From Roseateles_B sp041905785 (GTDB lineage: Bacteria; Pseudomonadota; Gammaproteobacteria; Burkholderiales; Burkholderiaceae_C), in contig JAYRKJ010000015.1 of NCBI GenBank assembly GCA_041905785.1, positions 1-64,000 of the forward strand: a stretch of DNA of 64,000 bases. Reading direction: 5' to 3'. The position numbers and the translations under genes were made by a program. Positions within the stretch are counted from its first letter, which is position 1. Each line of letters begins with the position of its first letter. The notes below the pieces were generated by a model. That model had not been told where the DNA came from and made no database searches. It worked only from the letters and a program-made list of their open reading frames with translations. This document shows positions 15,212 through 23,760 of the stretch, piece by piece.

Positions 15212-16543
15212 TCAGCGGCCGGCAGGCAGCGCTTCGCCCTGGACAGACTCCATCGGGGACGAGGCCCCATTGCCGCCCGGGAAGCGCACGAAGAAGTACA
15301 GCAGCAGGACCGGCGCACCGCAGGCGATGGTCCAGAGGAAGAAGCGCTCGTAGCCCAGGGCCAGCTGCACGTCGCCGCTGAAGGAGCGAGCCAGGATGAA
15401 GCCCAGCTGCATCACGCCCGAACCCAGCGCGTAGTGCGCCGTCTGGTAGCGCCCAGGGGCCACGACTTGCATGATGAAGAGAATCATGCCCACGAAGCCG
15501 AAGCCATAGCCGAACATCTCGAGGGCGATGGCCGCGCCGATGTGGACGATGTCGGTCGGCCGCGCCGCCGCCAGATAGTAGAAGGTGACGCTGGGCACGG
15601 CCATGGCCAGCAGCAGTGCGGGCATGGCGCGGCGCAGGCTCAGCCGCGAGGTGAAGTAGCCGCCCAGGATGCTGCCCGCCAGGAACGCCGCCGTGCCCAC
15701 TGTGCCGTAGACGCCGCCCGTCTGCTCCTGCGTCAGGCCCAGCCCCCCCTTCTCACGCGCTTCCAGCAGGAACAGCGGGCCTATGGTCTGCACCTGTCCC
15801 TCCGCGAGCCGGAACAGCACGATGAAGAGCATGAAGACCCAGATGCCCGGCTTGCGCAGCAGATCCGCGATCACTTCGACCAGGGTCTGCCAGACCGCCG
15901 AGGCGCCACCCTTTTGCGACTGGGTCGGCAGCGGGTTGGGCAGGGCGAAGGCGTTGTAGCTGGCCAGCAGCGCCAGCAGCAGGCCCAGCATCACGAAGAT
16001 CGTCGTCCACGCATTGCTCAGGCCGAAGCGCTCAGCCAGCATGCCCGCCAGGATCAGCAGGCCGCCTTGGGTGAGGAACTTCGAGGCATTGAAGAAGGCC
16101 CCCTGCCAGCCCGCGTAGGCGGCCTGTTCCTTGTCGGGCAGCGAGGCCATGTACAGCCCGTCGCAGGCGATGTCGTGCGTGGCCGAGGCGTAGGCCAGCA
16201 CGAAGAAGACGGCCAGTGAGGCGCCGAACCAGCTGGGCAGCTGCAGCGTCAGCGCCACGGCCAGCAGGCCGGCCGCGCCGAGGAACTGCATGCTCACCAC
16301 GATGCGCTTCTTGCTGGGGATCAGCTCCAGGAAGGGGCTCCACAGCGGCTTGAAGGCCCAGGCCAAGCCGATGAGGCTGGTCCAGCGCGCGATCTGGTCG
16401 TTCTCAACGCCCAGCTTCTTGTACATCATGCTGGCAATCAGCATCACGACGAAGAACTGCATGCCCTGCACGAAGTACAGGCTGGGCACCCAGCGCAGGG
16501 GGTTGGAGGTCTGCGGCCCGGGGGCCTGCTGGATCGCGCTCAT
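15212..16543 (-). CDS. AmpG-like MFS permease of the GlcNAc operon
   Basis: This 443-residue inner-membrane transporter has about 12 membrane segments. The opening 'WVPSLYFVQGMQFFVVMLIASMMYKKLG' and 'AYASATHDIACDGLYMASLPDKEQAAYAG' resemble AmpG, the anhydromuropeptide permease. In this operon, between a hexosaminidase and a GH16, it more likely imports GlcNAc, chitobiose or a related disaccharide, as the AmpG-like gene of xanthomonad nag loci is thought to do. It lies 31 bp after the hexosaminidase gene and 12 bp before GH16. Substrate is inferred from context. Confidence 0.88.
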   Translation of the reverse strand: MSAIQQAPGPQTSNPLRWVPSLYFVQGMQFFVVMLIASMMYKKLGVENDQIARWTSLIGLAWAFKPLWSPFLELIPSKKRIVVSMQFLGAAGLLAVALTLQLPSWFGASLAVFFVLAYASATHDIACDGLYMASLPDKEQAAYAGWQGAFFNASKFLTQGGLLILAGMLAERFGLSNAWTTIFVMLGLLLALLASYNAFALPNPLPTQSQKGGASAVWQTLVEVIADLLRKPGIWVFMLFIVLFRLAEGQVQTIGPLFLLEAREKGGLGLTQEQTGGVYGTVGTAAFLAGSILGGYFTSRLSLRRAMPALLLAMAVPSVTFYYLAAARPTDIVHIGAAIALEMFGYGFGFVGMILFIMQVVAPGRYQTAHYALGSGVMQLGFILARSFSGDVQLALGYERFFLWTIACGAPVLLLYFFVRFPGGNGASSPMESVQGEALPAGR

Positions 16544-16574
16544 GGGAGTTCCTTGTGGTTCTGTCGGGCGGGCC

Positions 16575-18068
16575 TCAGCCCAGGCTCACCGGCGAGCTCG
16601 CCGTGGCCGCCAGCTCGCCCTGCAGCCAGCTCTTCAGCGCCGCCAGCGCGCCGTCGGCATAGCCCCAGCTGATCACTGTCGGTGCTTGAACGTCCAGGGC
16701 CTGGAAGGGGTTCCACAGCACCAGGTGCAGGTCCGGCCGCCAGGCTGCGGCATTGGCGCCGTAGCGCAGGCGATGGGTGGAGGCAACAATGGTCTTGCGA
16801 CCGTCCTGCGGCACCTGCGCCCAGTCCAGGCCCAGCAGATCGTCGAGCATCACGACCTCGGCGTCGCCGAAGCTGCTGAAGAGACCGGCGATCTGCGCGC
16901 CGGTCGGGCCGGCCTCGCTGACCATGTCGGTGGGTACATCGGTCTGCACGTAGACGCGGATCGGTGCGTCCAGCGCCGGGGCCTGCGCGGCACGCAGGGC
17001 GGTCAGGCCGCGCGCCCAGGCTTCCGCCATGAGCGCCCCATCGGCCTCGCGCACGGCGCCCAGGTAGTCGTCATGGCGCACCGGATAGGCCTGGGCCAGG
17101 CGGTCCAGGCGATCGCGCGCCCGGGCGCCCTGCGCCGCCGTCAGGTCCCCGCGGGCAAAGGCCTCGCGCAGCGCGCGGATGGACTGCCCCTGCTCTTCCA
17201 GCGAGCCCTGGGCCAGGATCATGTCGGCGCCGGCCTGCAGGGCCAGCACCGCGGCGCGGTCGTAGCCATAGCGCTCGCAGATGGCCTTCATCATCAGCGC
17301 GTCGGTGATCACCACGCCGTCGTAGCCCCACTCGCCGCGCAGGATGCCGCCCAGGAGGGTGGCAGACAGCGTGGCCGGGTACTCGGGATCGATCTGCGGA
17401 TAGACGATATGCGCCGTCATCACCGCCGGCGCGATCTCGCGCAGGGCGTGGAAGGGGCGCAGTTCCAGGGCGTCGAGCTCGGCACGGCTCTTGTCCACCG
17501 TGGGCAGGGCCAGGTGCGAGTCCACATGCGTGTCGCCATGACCGGGGAAATGCTTGACGCAGCAGGCCACGCCCTCGCGCAGCGAGCCCCACATCCAGGC
17601 GCCGGCCAGACGGCTGACTTCGTCGGCATGCTCCGAGAAGCTGCGCTCGGCGATCACCGGATTGGCGGGGTTGTTGTTGATGTCCAGCACCGGGGCGAAG
17701 TTCCAGTTCACGCCGATGCTGCGCAGGCCGCGGGCCACGGCGGCGCCCACGCGCTCGCACAGCTCGCTGTCACCCGCCGCGCCCAGGGCCATGGCCGACG
17801 GGGCCTGCGGCAGGAAGGTGGCGCGCACCACGGAGCCGCCTTCCTGGTCCAGGCCGATCAGGGCGGTCGGGCCCATGACCTCGCGCAGGTCGCGGGTCAG
17901 CTGGCGGACTTCTTCTTCCGTGCCCAGGTTCTTGCGGAACAGGCAGACGGCGCGGATCTTGTGCTCGCGCAGGAAGGCCGCGGTGGCCGCGTCCAGGGTC
18001 TTGCCCTGGATGTCGACCATCACCAGTTGGCCGGCGTCCCCGGGGGTGAATGCATGGGCTTGGGTCAT
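16575..18068 (-). CDS. nagZ: GH3 beta-N-acetylhexosaminidase (NagZ-like)
   Basis: This 497-residue cytoplasmic glycoside hydrolase of family 3 has no signal peptide. The NagZ signature KHFPGHGDTHVDSH is at 172-185, carrying the His/Asp acid-base pair, and the nucleophile Asp256 is in TDALMM. The protein is longer than the about 340-residue Gram-negative NagZ. Its extra 150 residues form the second GH3 domain, as in GlcNAc-catabolic enzymes. It should release GlcNAc from imported chitobiose or GlcNAc-muropeptides, feeding nagK and nagA in the same operon. Confidence 0.93.
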   Translation of the reverse strand: MTQAHAFTPGDAGQLVMVDIQGKTLDAATAAFLREHKIRAVCLFRKNLGTEEEVRQLTRDLREVMGPTALIGLDQEGGSVVRATFLPQAPSAMALGAAGDSELCERVGAAVARGLRSIGVNWNFAPVLDINNNPANPVIAERSFSEHADEVSRLAGAWMWGSLREGVACCVKHFPGHGDTHVDSHLALPTVDKSRAELDALELRPFHALREIAPAVMTAHIVYPQIDPEYPATLSATLLGGILRGEWGYDGVVITDALMMKAICERYGYDRAAVLALQAGADMILAQGSLEEQGQSIRALREAFARGDLTAAQGARARDRLDRLAQAYPVRHDDYLGAVREADGALMAEAWARGLTALRAAQAPALDAPIRVYVQTDVPTDMVSEAGPTGAQIAGLFSSFGDAEVVMLDDLLGLDWAQVPQDGRKTIVASTHRLRYGANAAAWRPDLHLVLWNPFQALDVQAPTVISWGYADGALAALKSWLQGELAATASSPVSLG

Positions 18069-18081
18069 GGCGGCACCTGTC

Positions 18082-19125
18082 TCAGTGGGTCTTGGTGACC
18101 TTGGCCAGATGGCGCGGCTGGTCGGGGTTCAAACCGCGGGCGCGGGCCAGGGCTTCGACCATGGGATAGAAGCTCTGGATGGCGGCGATGGGGTCCAGGT
18201 CCTCGTTGCCGGTGCAGGCCAGCTCCAGCTCGGCGCCGGGCGTGCCGGCCGGTGCGGCCAGCAGCACGCGGGCGCCGCGTCCGCGCATTTCCTCGGCCAG
18301 GGCCACGAGGCCGGTTTGGGCCGGGCCGCGCGGCGCGAAGACCAGCAGCGGGTAGCCCTCTTCGACCAGGGCCATGGGGCCGTGCTTGACCTCAGCGCCC
18401 GAGAAGGCCTCGGCCTGGATGCCGCAAGTTTCCTTGAACTTCAAGGCCGCCTCCAGTGCGATGGGCAGGCTGGTGCCTCGACCAATCACGAAGAGCTTGT
18501 CGGCTCCGCGCAGGGCCTCGACGGCGTTGTCCCAGCGCAGGCCGGCGGCCTTGACGAGATCGTCCGGCAGCTGCTGCAGCGCGGCGGCCAGGTCCTCGTC
18601 CCCCTGCCAGGCGGCGACGACACGGGCACCGGCCACCAGCTGGGCGATGTAGCTCTTGGTCGCAGCCACGCTGTTTTCGGGGCCGGCGTGCAGAGAGAAG
18701 ACGTGCTCGGCGGCTTCGGCCAGCGGCGACCCGGCGGCATTCACGAAGGCCACGGTGCGGGCACCGCCCTCGCGGAAGAAGCGCGTCGGCGCCACCAGGT
18801 CCGGGCTCTGGCCGGACTGCGAGAAGGCCAGCGAAACCAGGCCCTCGCAGGCGATCTTGCTCTGGTACAGCGTGATCAGCGACATGGGCAGCGAGGTGAC
18901 CAGACGGCCCAGGCGCGCCATCACGAGGTAGGCCATGTAGTGGGCCGCATGGTCAGAGCTGCCGCGGGCCACGGTCAGCAGGCTGCTGGGCGGCGAGGCG
19001 CGCAGCGATTCGCCCAGCGCGGCATAGGCGTTCTGGTCAGCGGCCAGCTGGCGCGCCACAGCGGTGGGTGCCGCCAGGCACTCTTCCAGCATGCGGGTCT
19101 TGCTATCAAGCGAGGTCAATTCCAT
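18082..19125 (-). CDS. nagB-II: SIS-domain glucosamine-6-phosphate deaminase (NagB-II type)
   Basis: This 347-residue protein has two SIS (sugar isomerase) domains, seen at 'ARGSSDHAAHYMAYL ... SQSGQSPDL' and 'VIGRGTSLPIALEAALKFKETCGIQAEAFSGAEVKHGPMAL'. It matches the C-terminal isomerase half of GlmS without the glutaminase domain. In nag operons this family replaces NagB, turning GlcN-6-P into fructose-6-P and ammonia. The start overlaps the end of nagA by 20 nt. The AAGGAG before it touches the ATG at 19125, so a TTG two codons later (19119), with ideal 6-nt spacing, may be the true start. Confidence 0.92.
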   Translation of the reverse strand: MELTSLDSKTRMLEECLAAPTAVARQLAADQNAYAALGESLRASPPSSLLTVARGSSDHAAHYMAYLVMARLGRLVTSLPMSLITLYQSKIACEGLVSLAFSQSGQSPDLVAPTRFFREGGARTVAFVNAAGSPLAEAAEHVFSLHAGPENSVAATKSYIAQLVAGARVVAAWQGDEDLAAALQQLPDDLVKAAGLRWDNAVEALRGADKLFVIGRGTSLPIALEAALKFKETCGIQAEAFSGAEVKHGPMALVEEGYPLLVFAPRGPAQTGLVALAEEMRGRGARVLLAAPAGTPGAELELACTGNEDLDPIAAIQSFYPMVEALARARGLNPDQPRHLAKVTKTH

Positions 19126-20236
19126 CTCCTTCAACGACCACGCCTTGCACCTGCAAATCACGGTCCAACATCACAAAGTCCGCCCAGGCGCCCACGGCCA
19201 GCCGGCCGCGATCGCTGAGTCCCAGGTAATCCGCTGCGTAGGTCGAGACACGACGCGAGGCGTCCGCCATCTCCAGCCCCAGCCCGACCAGGTTGCGCAG
19301 GGCCTGGTCCATGGTCAGCGTGCTGCCGGCCAGCGTGCCGTCGGGCAGACGCACGCCGCCCAGGCACTTGGTGACGCGATGCCGGCCCAGGCTGTACTCG
19401 CCATCGGGCATGCCGGCGGCGGCCGTCGAATCGGTCACACAGAAAAGACAGGGGATGGCGCGCAGCGCCACGCGCACCGCGCCCTCGTGCACATGCAGCA
19501 GGTCGGGAATGATTTCGGCATAGCGCGCATGGGCCAGCGCCGCGCCCACCATGCCGGGCTCGCGATGGTGCAGGCCGGTCATGGCGTTGAAGAGATGGGT
19601 GAAGCCGCCGGCCCCGCGCTGCAGGGCTTCGACGCCGTCTTCATAGGTACCCAGCGTGTGGCCGATCTGCACCTGGAAGCCGGCCGCACGCAGCTGCTCG
19701 GTGAGGTCCAGGTTGCCGGGCAGTTCTGGCGCCAGCGTGATCAGGCGGATGGGGGCCAGGGCGTGAAGCGCCTGCACCTCGGCAATGCTGGCGGCCTTGG
19801 CGAAGTCCGGCTGGGCGCCCAGCTTGCCCGGATTGATGTAGGGGCCTTCCAGGTGCACGCCCAGCACGCGGGCGGCCTGGGGCTCACGCTCGCGGCAGAC
19901 GGAGCCCAGGGCCGCCAGTGCCGCGCGGATTTCCTCCATGGGGGCGGTCATGGTGGTGGCCAGCAGCGAGGTCGTGCCGTGGCGCACATGCAGCCTGGCG
20001 ATGGCCCGGGCGGCGTCCCCGCCTTCCATGGTGTCCCGACCGCCACCGCCGTGCACGTGCACGTCGATGAAGCCGGGGAGGATCAGGGGCAGATCCTGAG
20101 ATCCGTGGCGGACCTCGTACTCGGTGACCGCCTCGCCCTCGATCCGGGTGATGCGGCCTCCTTGATGCTCCAGCACACCGCGGACGAACCCCGCAGGTGT
20201 CAGTACGAATCCGTCAGTGTGCTGTGCTTCGGTCAT
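19106..20236 (-). CDS. nagA: N-acetylglucosamine-6-phosphate deacetylase
   Basis: This 376-residue amidohydrolase deacetylates GlcNAc-6-P to GlcN-6-P. Metal and catalytic motifs are present: FIDVHVHGGGG, LEGPYINPGKLGA, the GHT...THLFNAM pair of histidines, and the catalytic Asp in TDSTAAAG. Its ATG overlaps the stop of the GntR gene by ATGA. Its own 3' end overlaps the deaminase start, so the operon is translationally coupled. Confidence 0.95.
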   Translation of the reverse strand: MTEAQHTDGFVLTPAGFVRGVLEHQGGRITRIEGEAVTEYEVRHGSQDLPLILPGFIDVHVHGGGGRDTMEGGDAARAIARLHVRHGTTSLLATTMTAPMEEIRAALAALGSVCREREPQAARVLGVHLEGPYINPGKLGAQPDFAKAASIAEVQALHALAPIRLITLAPELPGNLDLTEQLRAAGFQVQIGHTLGTYEDGVEALQRGAGGFTHLFNAMTGLHHREPGMVGAALAHARYAEIIPDLLHVHEGAVRVALRAIPCLFCVTDSTAAAGMPDGEYSLGRHRVTKCLGGVRLPDGTLAGSTLTMDQALRNLVGLGLEMADASRRVSTYAADYLGLSDRGRLAVGAWADFVMLDRDLQVQGVVVEGDGIDLA

Positions 20237-20973
20237 CCATCCCGCCTCATCTCCGCAACGAAGTCGTAGTAGTCGCTGCGGCAGTACGAATGGGTCAGCT
20301 CCACGGCCTGACCCGATTCCAGATAGCCCACCCGTGTGATGAACAACACAGCCTGACCCACAGGCACTTCCAGCAGGCTGGCAAGGCGGGCGTCGGCATT
20401 GATGGCACGAATATGCTGGAGCGCGCGCACCGGGGCGCCGCCAAGGCGGCCCAGGTGCTCGTAGAGCGAAGCGCTGACGGACTCGGGGTCCGGCAGCACC
20501 GCCTCGGGCAGCACGCTCACTTCGTAGGCCATGACCACGGCATCGGCCAGGCGCAGGCGCTCCAGGCGCGCGACACGCTGGCCGGTGGTCAGGCCCAGGG
20601 AGAGTTGTTCGTCCGGCGCCGCCAGCGTGAAGCCGCGCGTCAGCCACCGCGAGCTGGGCTTGAAGCCGCGCTGGTGCAGCTCCTCGGAGAAGCTGGTCAG
20701 GCGCGACAGCGGCTGCTCCAGCTTCGGGGCGATGTAGTTGCCGGAGCCACGCTTGCGGATGATCAGGCCCTGCTCGACCAGGCGATCGATGGCCTTGCGC
20801 GCGGTCACCCGCGAGAGGTCCAGGGACTCGGACAACACCCGCTCGGAGGGCAGGGCTTCATCGGCCTGGTAGTGGCCTTCGCGGATGGCCTGGGCCAGCT
20901 TGTGCGCCAGCTGCATGTACAGCGGCGAGGCGGCTTCGGGATCAGGCTTGAATTGGAACGGCAGCTTTGTCAT
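20233..20973 (-). CDS. nagQ: GntR/HutC-family regulator of the GlcNAc operon (NagQ-like)
   Basis: This 246-residue repressor has an N-terminal winged helix ('LYMQLAHKLAQAIREGHYQADEALPSERVLSESLDLSRVTARKAIDRLVEQGLI', about 18-72) and a C-terminal UTRA sensor domain (about 95-240). HutC-subfamily members such as NagR/DasR bind GlcN-6-P or GlcNAc-6-P, and NagQ plays this role in xanthomonads. The start at 20973 overlaps the nagK stop by ATGA. The direct-repeat boxes at nagK and elsewhere are its likely sites. The symbol rests on context and on the box form, not on a search. Confidence 0.85.
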   Translation of the reverse strand: MTKLPFQFKPDPEAASPLYMQLAHKLAQAIREGHYQADEALPSERVLSESLDLSRVTARKAIDRLVEQGLIIRKRGSGNYIAPKLEQPLSRLTSFSEELHQRGFKPSSRWLTRGFTLAAPDEQLSLGLTTGQRVARLERLRLADAVVMAYEVSVLPEAVLPDPESVSASLYEHLGRLGGAPVRALQHIRAINADARLASLLEVPVGQAVLFITRVGYLESGQAVELTHSYCRSDYYDFVAEMRRDG

Positions 20974-21911
20974 CGTGTACCCGTCTTGTCGTTGAGTGCA
21001 CTGCCGACCAAGAGCAGTGCGCCGTCGGCCGAATCTCCTTGGGACTCGACGCAACGGGCACGAATGTTGCCTGAGAAATGGGCAAAAAGACGCTTCGCAA
21101 TGCTGCCAGCCAAGGCGAGGGGCAGTTCCTCCTGCGGATCAAGGCTGCGCGCCAGCTGTTCCAGGGCCAGCACGGCCTGTGCGCGCAGGGCCTGCGCCGC
21201 GGCGTCCCCGGCATCGGCGACATCCAGCACCATGGGTGCCAGCGAGGCATAACCATGCTGGCCCGCCGAGGCACACCAGGCCAGGATGGACTCGCGATCC
21301 CGCCCAGCCGCAGCCCAGACGCGCCGTGCCAGCTCGCTGACCGGCGCCCGCCCGTCCAGCGCCTGCTGGGCGTGACCCATGGCACGCAGGCCCAGCCAGG
21401 CGCCGCTGCCTTCGTCCCCGCAGATCCAGCCCCAGCCGGAGGCGATGGCGCGCGAGCCGTCAGCGCGCAACACTTCGCCCACCGTCCCCGTTCCAGCAGC
21501 CACCACCAGGCCTGGGCGCCCGCCGTGGGCACCCAGCACGGTGGTGTAACCGTCGTTCTCGAGCAGCACAGCGGCAAAGCCGGGCTGCGTGCGAATGAAG
21601 TCCTGGGCGTCCGCCAGCACATTGGCACCGGACAGACCCGCGCCCAGGGCGCATTCAGGCAGCGGCACGGCACCCAGCCCCGCCAGCTCGGCCGCCTGCT
21701 GCAGGGCCTGACGGATGTGGCGCCAAGCCTGAGCCACGCCTTGCCCCAAGGCCGAGGGGCCGGCCTCGCCCAGGCCCAGCACCCGCCCGCCGGCATCCGC
21801 CAGCTTGACCCGCGTGCCCGTGCCGCCGCCATCCACCCCCACGAGGTAGCGCACCGAGGCCAGCACTTCGGGGCGCGCCAGGGTGTGATGCAGGGGCAAG
21901 GGCTGATTCAT
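20970..21911 (-). CDS. nagK: N-acetylglucosamine kinase, BadF/BadG family
   Basis: This 313-residue ATPase of the BadF/BadG/BcrA/BcrD fold has phosphate-1 motif VGVDGGGTGTRVKL near residue 24 and a Gly-rich phosphate-2 motif (AAGTGTVGEV). It phosphorylates cytosolic GlcNAc at C6, the first step before nagA. It is the first gene of the operon. The ATG at 21911 has no Shine-Dalgarno sequence: the NagQ-like box ends only 5 bp before it. Family members often start at the equivalent of 'VRYLVGVDGGG', so a GTG about 19 codons downstream is an alternative start. Confidence 0.92.
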   Translation of the reverse strand: MNQPLPLHHTLARPEVLASVRYLVGVDGGGTGTRVKLADAGGRVLGLGEAGPSALGQGVAQAWRHIRQALQQAAELAGLGAVPLPECALGAGLSGANVLADAQDFIRTQPGFAAVLLENDGYTTVLGAHGGRPGLVVAAGTGTVGEVLRADGSRAIASGWGWICGDEGSGAWLGLRAMGHAQQALDGRAPVSELARRVWAAAGRDRESILAWCASAGQHGYASLAPMVLDVADAGDAAAQALRAQAVLALEQLARSLDPQEELPLALAGSIAKRLFAHFSGNIRARCVESQGDSADGALLLVGSALNDKTGTR

Positions 21912-21915
21912 AGTA

Positions 21916-21932
21916 ATACCAGTTTAGTACCA
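21916..21932 (-). promoter_or_regulatory. NagQ-like box at the nagK start
   Basis: The minus strand reads TGGTACTAAACTGGTAT: two TGGTA(T/C) half-sites, direct repeat, 11-bp period. It covers the proposed -10 element and ends 5 bp before the ATG, an ideal place for repression. The form matches the TGGTATT-N4-TGGTATT NagQ box I recall from Xanthomonas. Confidence 0.75.
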
Positions 21933-21950
21933 GAATTAGCCAGGCGTCAA
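21921..21950 (-). promoter_or_regulatory. Proposed nagK operon promoter
   Basis: On the minus strand TTGACG (21945-21950) is followed 18 nt later by TAAACT (21921-21926). The transcription start would fall within a few bases of the nagK ATG, giving a leaderless or near-leaderless mRNA. The -10 match is only fair, so this is a proposal. Confidence 0.45.
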
Positions 21951-21951
21951 T

Positions 21952-21968
21952 TGGTATCGCACTGGCTT
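21952..21968 (+). promoter_or_regulatory. Weak NagQ-like half-box
   Basis: TGGTATCGCACTGGCTT keeps a perfect TGGTAT and a second TGG 11 bp later, next to the proposed -35 element. The second half-site is poor. Confidence 0.3.
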
Positions 21969-22075
21969 GCATGCAGAGTCGTGTGTCAGCGCGAACGGCG
22001 GAGGCGCCGGCCGGTTCGGCGGCGGAGCCCCGGCCGTGCAAGTCGTCGCGGGGACGCCTCGCCCGAACCGGAACA

Positions 22076-22092
22076 ATACCAGTTTGAAACCA
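22076..22092 (-). promoter_or_regulatory. Upstream NagQ-like box of nagK
   Basis: The minus strand reads TGGTTTCAAACTGGTAT, sharing the AAACTGGTAT half with the start-proximal box. It is 160 bp upstream of that box, so two-site binding or looping is possible. Confidence 0.6.
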
Positions 22093-22176
22093 AGCCCGGC
22101 ATGGGGGTGGCCCCAGGGTCTACCCGGGGCCGGCGTCGCATGACATGACGCCCTGGCCGCAGCCAGGGCCGCGCGC

Positions 22177-22929
22177 TCAGACGCGCCAGTCCAGCCGCTG
22201 CCCCCGCTCGGCCAGCCAGTCCTGGGCCGCCGCGAAGTGCCCGCAGCCGATGAAAGGCTGGGGCGGCCTGGTGGCGGACAGCGGCGAGGGATGGTTGGCC
22301 TGCAGCACCCGATGCTGCAGGCCAGCTTCGGCAATCAGCGGCGCCTTGGCCTGCGCATGCGCGCCCCACAGCATGTAGACCTTGGGCGCGTGATGGGCGG
22401 CCGTGGCGGCGATGAGGGCGTCCGTCAGAGCTTCCCAGCCCTTCTTCGCATGGCTGCCCGCCGCGCCTTCCTCCACCGTCAGCGAGGTGTTGAGCAGCAG
22501 CACGCCTTGGCGGGTCCAGGCCCTCAGGTGGCCGTCGCGCGCGGGCGGCAGGCCGAGGTCGCGCTGCAGTTCCTTGTAGATGTTGCGCAGGGACGGCGGC
22601 AGCTTCTGGCCCGGCGGCACCGAGAAGGCCAGGCCCTCCGCCTGCCCGGCGCCGTGGTAGGGGTCCTGCCCGAGGATGACCACGCGCACGCTTTCCAGCG
22701 GCGTCAGGCTCAGGGCCCGCAGCGGCTCGGCCGGGAACACCGTGGCGCCCTCGCGCTGGCGCCGCTCGACGAAGGCGACCAGGGCCTGCCCCGCGGGGCT
22801 GTGGCGCCAGCGCTCCACCACAGCCTGCCAGCCCGGTGAGAGCTCGGCGGCATCCAGCACCTCGCCCAGCGGACGCCTGAGGGCATTGGGCGCTGCGGCG
22901 CCGTCATCGTCCAGCAGCGAGCCCTGCAT
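22177..22929 (-). CDS. ung: Uracil-DNA glycosylase
   Basis: This 250-residue family 1 UDG removes uracil from DNA. The catalytic water-activating motif GQDPYHGAGQAEGLAFSV and the DNA-intercalating loop HPSPLSA are intact. An N-terminal extension of about 40 residues precedes the core. Its ATG overlaps the trpC stop by one base (TGATG), so it is read with the end of the trp gene cluster. Confidence 0.96.
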   Translation of the reverse strand: MQGSLLDDDGAAAPNALRRPLGEVLDAAELSPGWQAVVERWRHSPAGQALVAFVERRQREGATVFPAEPLRALSLTPLESVRVVILGQDPYHGAGQAEGLAFSVPPGQKLPPSLRNIYKELQRDLGLPPARDGHLRAWTRQGVLLLNTSLTVEEGAAGSHAKKGWEALTDALIAATAAHHAPKVYMLWGAHAQAKAPLIAEAGLQHRVLQANHPSPLSATRPPQPFIGCGHFAAAQDWLAERGQRLDWRV

Positions 22930-23717
22930 CAGGCGAACAAGGCCGCCAGGGCCTCGCCGGGTTCGGGGGCGCGCATGAAGGCCTCGCCCACCAGGAAGGC
23001 GTGTACGCCGTGGTCGCGCATGCGCTGCACGTCGGTCTGCGAGAGGATGCCGGATTCGGTCACCAGCAGCCGGTCCGCCGGCACGCGGTCCAGCAGACCC
23101 AGCGTCGTGTCCAGCGTGACCTCGAAGGTCCGAAGATTGCGGTTGTTGATGCCCACCAGCGGCGTCTTCAGACGCAGAGCGCGCTCCAGCTCGGCACCGT
23201 CGTGCACCTCGACCAGCACGTCCATGCCCAGATCCAGCGCGCAGGCCTCGAGGTCCGCCATCAGCGCGTCATCGAGGCTGGCGGCGATCAGCAGCACGCA
23301 GTCCGCGCCCATGGCCCGGGCCTCGACGATCTGGTACTCGTCCACCATGAAGTCCTTGCGCAGCACCGGCAGCGTGCAGGCGGCACGGGCGGCCAGCAGG
23401 TACTCGGTGGCGCCCTGGAAGAAGGGACGATCGGTCAGCACGCTGAGGCAGGCCGCGCCGTGGCGGGCGTAGCTCTGCGCGATCTCTGCGGGGCGGAAGT
23501 CCTCGCGCAGCACACCCTTGCTTGGGCTGGCCTTCTTGATCTCGGCAATGACGCCGCTGCGGCCGGCCGCGATGGCAGTGCGCAGGGAGGCGGCGAAGCC
23601 GCGCGCGGGCCCTTGCGCCTCGGCCTCCTCGCGCAGGCTGGCCAGTGATCGAAGCGCACACGCCGCGGCCACTTCCTCGTGCTTGACGGCGTTGATCTTG
23701 TTCAGGATGTCGGACAT
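22929..23717 (-). CDS. trpC: Indole-3-glycerol phosphate synthase
   Basis: This 262-residue TIM-barrel enzyme closes the indole ring in tryptophan synthesis. Family landmarks are visible: VIAEIKKASPSKGVLREDF, SVLTDRPFFQG, VLRKDFMVDEYQI, VGINNRNLRTFEV and VTESGI near the end. It lies after trpD and a small membrane-protein gene, and its stop overlaps the ung start. Confidence 0.97.
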   Translation of the reverse strand: MSDILNKINAVKHEEVAAACALRSLASLREEAEAQGPARGFAASLRTAIAAGRSGVIAEIKKASPSKGVLREDFRPAEIAQSYARHGAACLSVLTDRPFFQGATEYLLAARAACTLPVLRKDFMVDEYQIVEARAMGADCVLLIAASLDDALMADLEACALDLGMDVLVEVHDGAELERALRLKTPLVGINNRNLRTFEVTLDTTLGLLDRVPADRLLVTESGILSQTDVQRMRDHGVHAFLVGEAFMRAPEPGEALAALFA

Positions 23718-23760
23718 GGTCTTGGCTTGATTCAGGGATTCGGGAACGCGGCAGCCGCCC

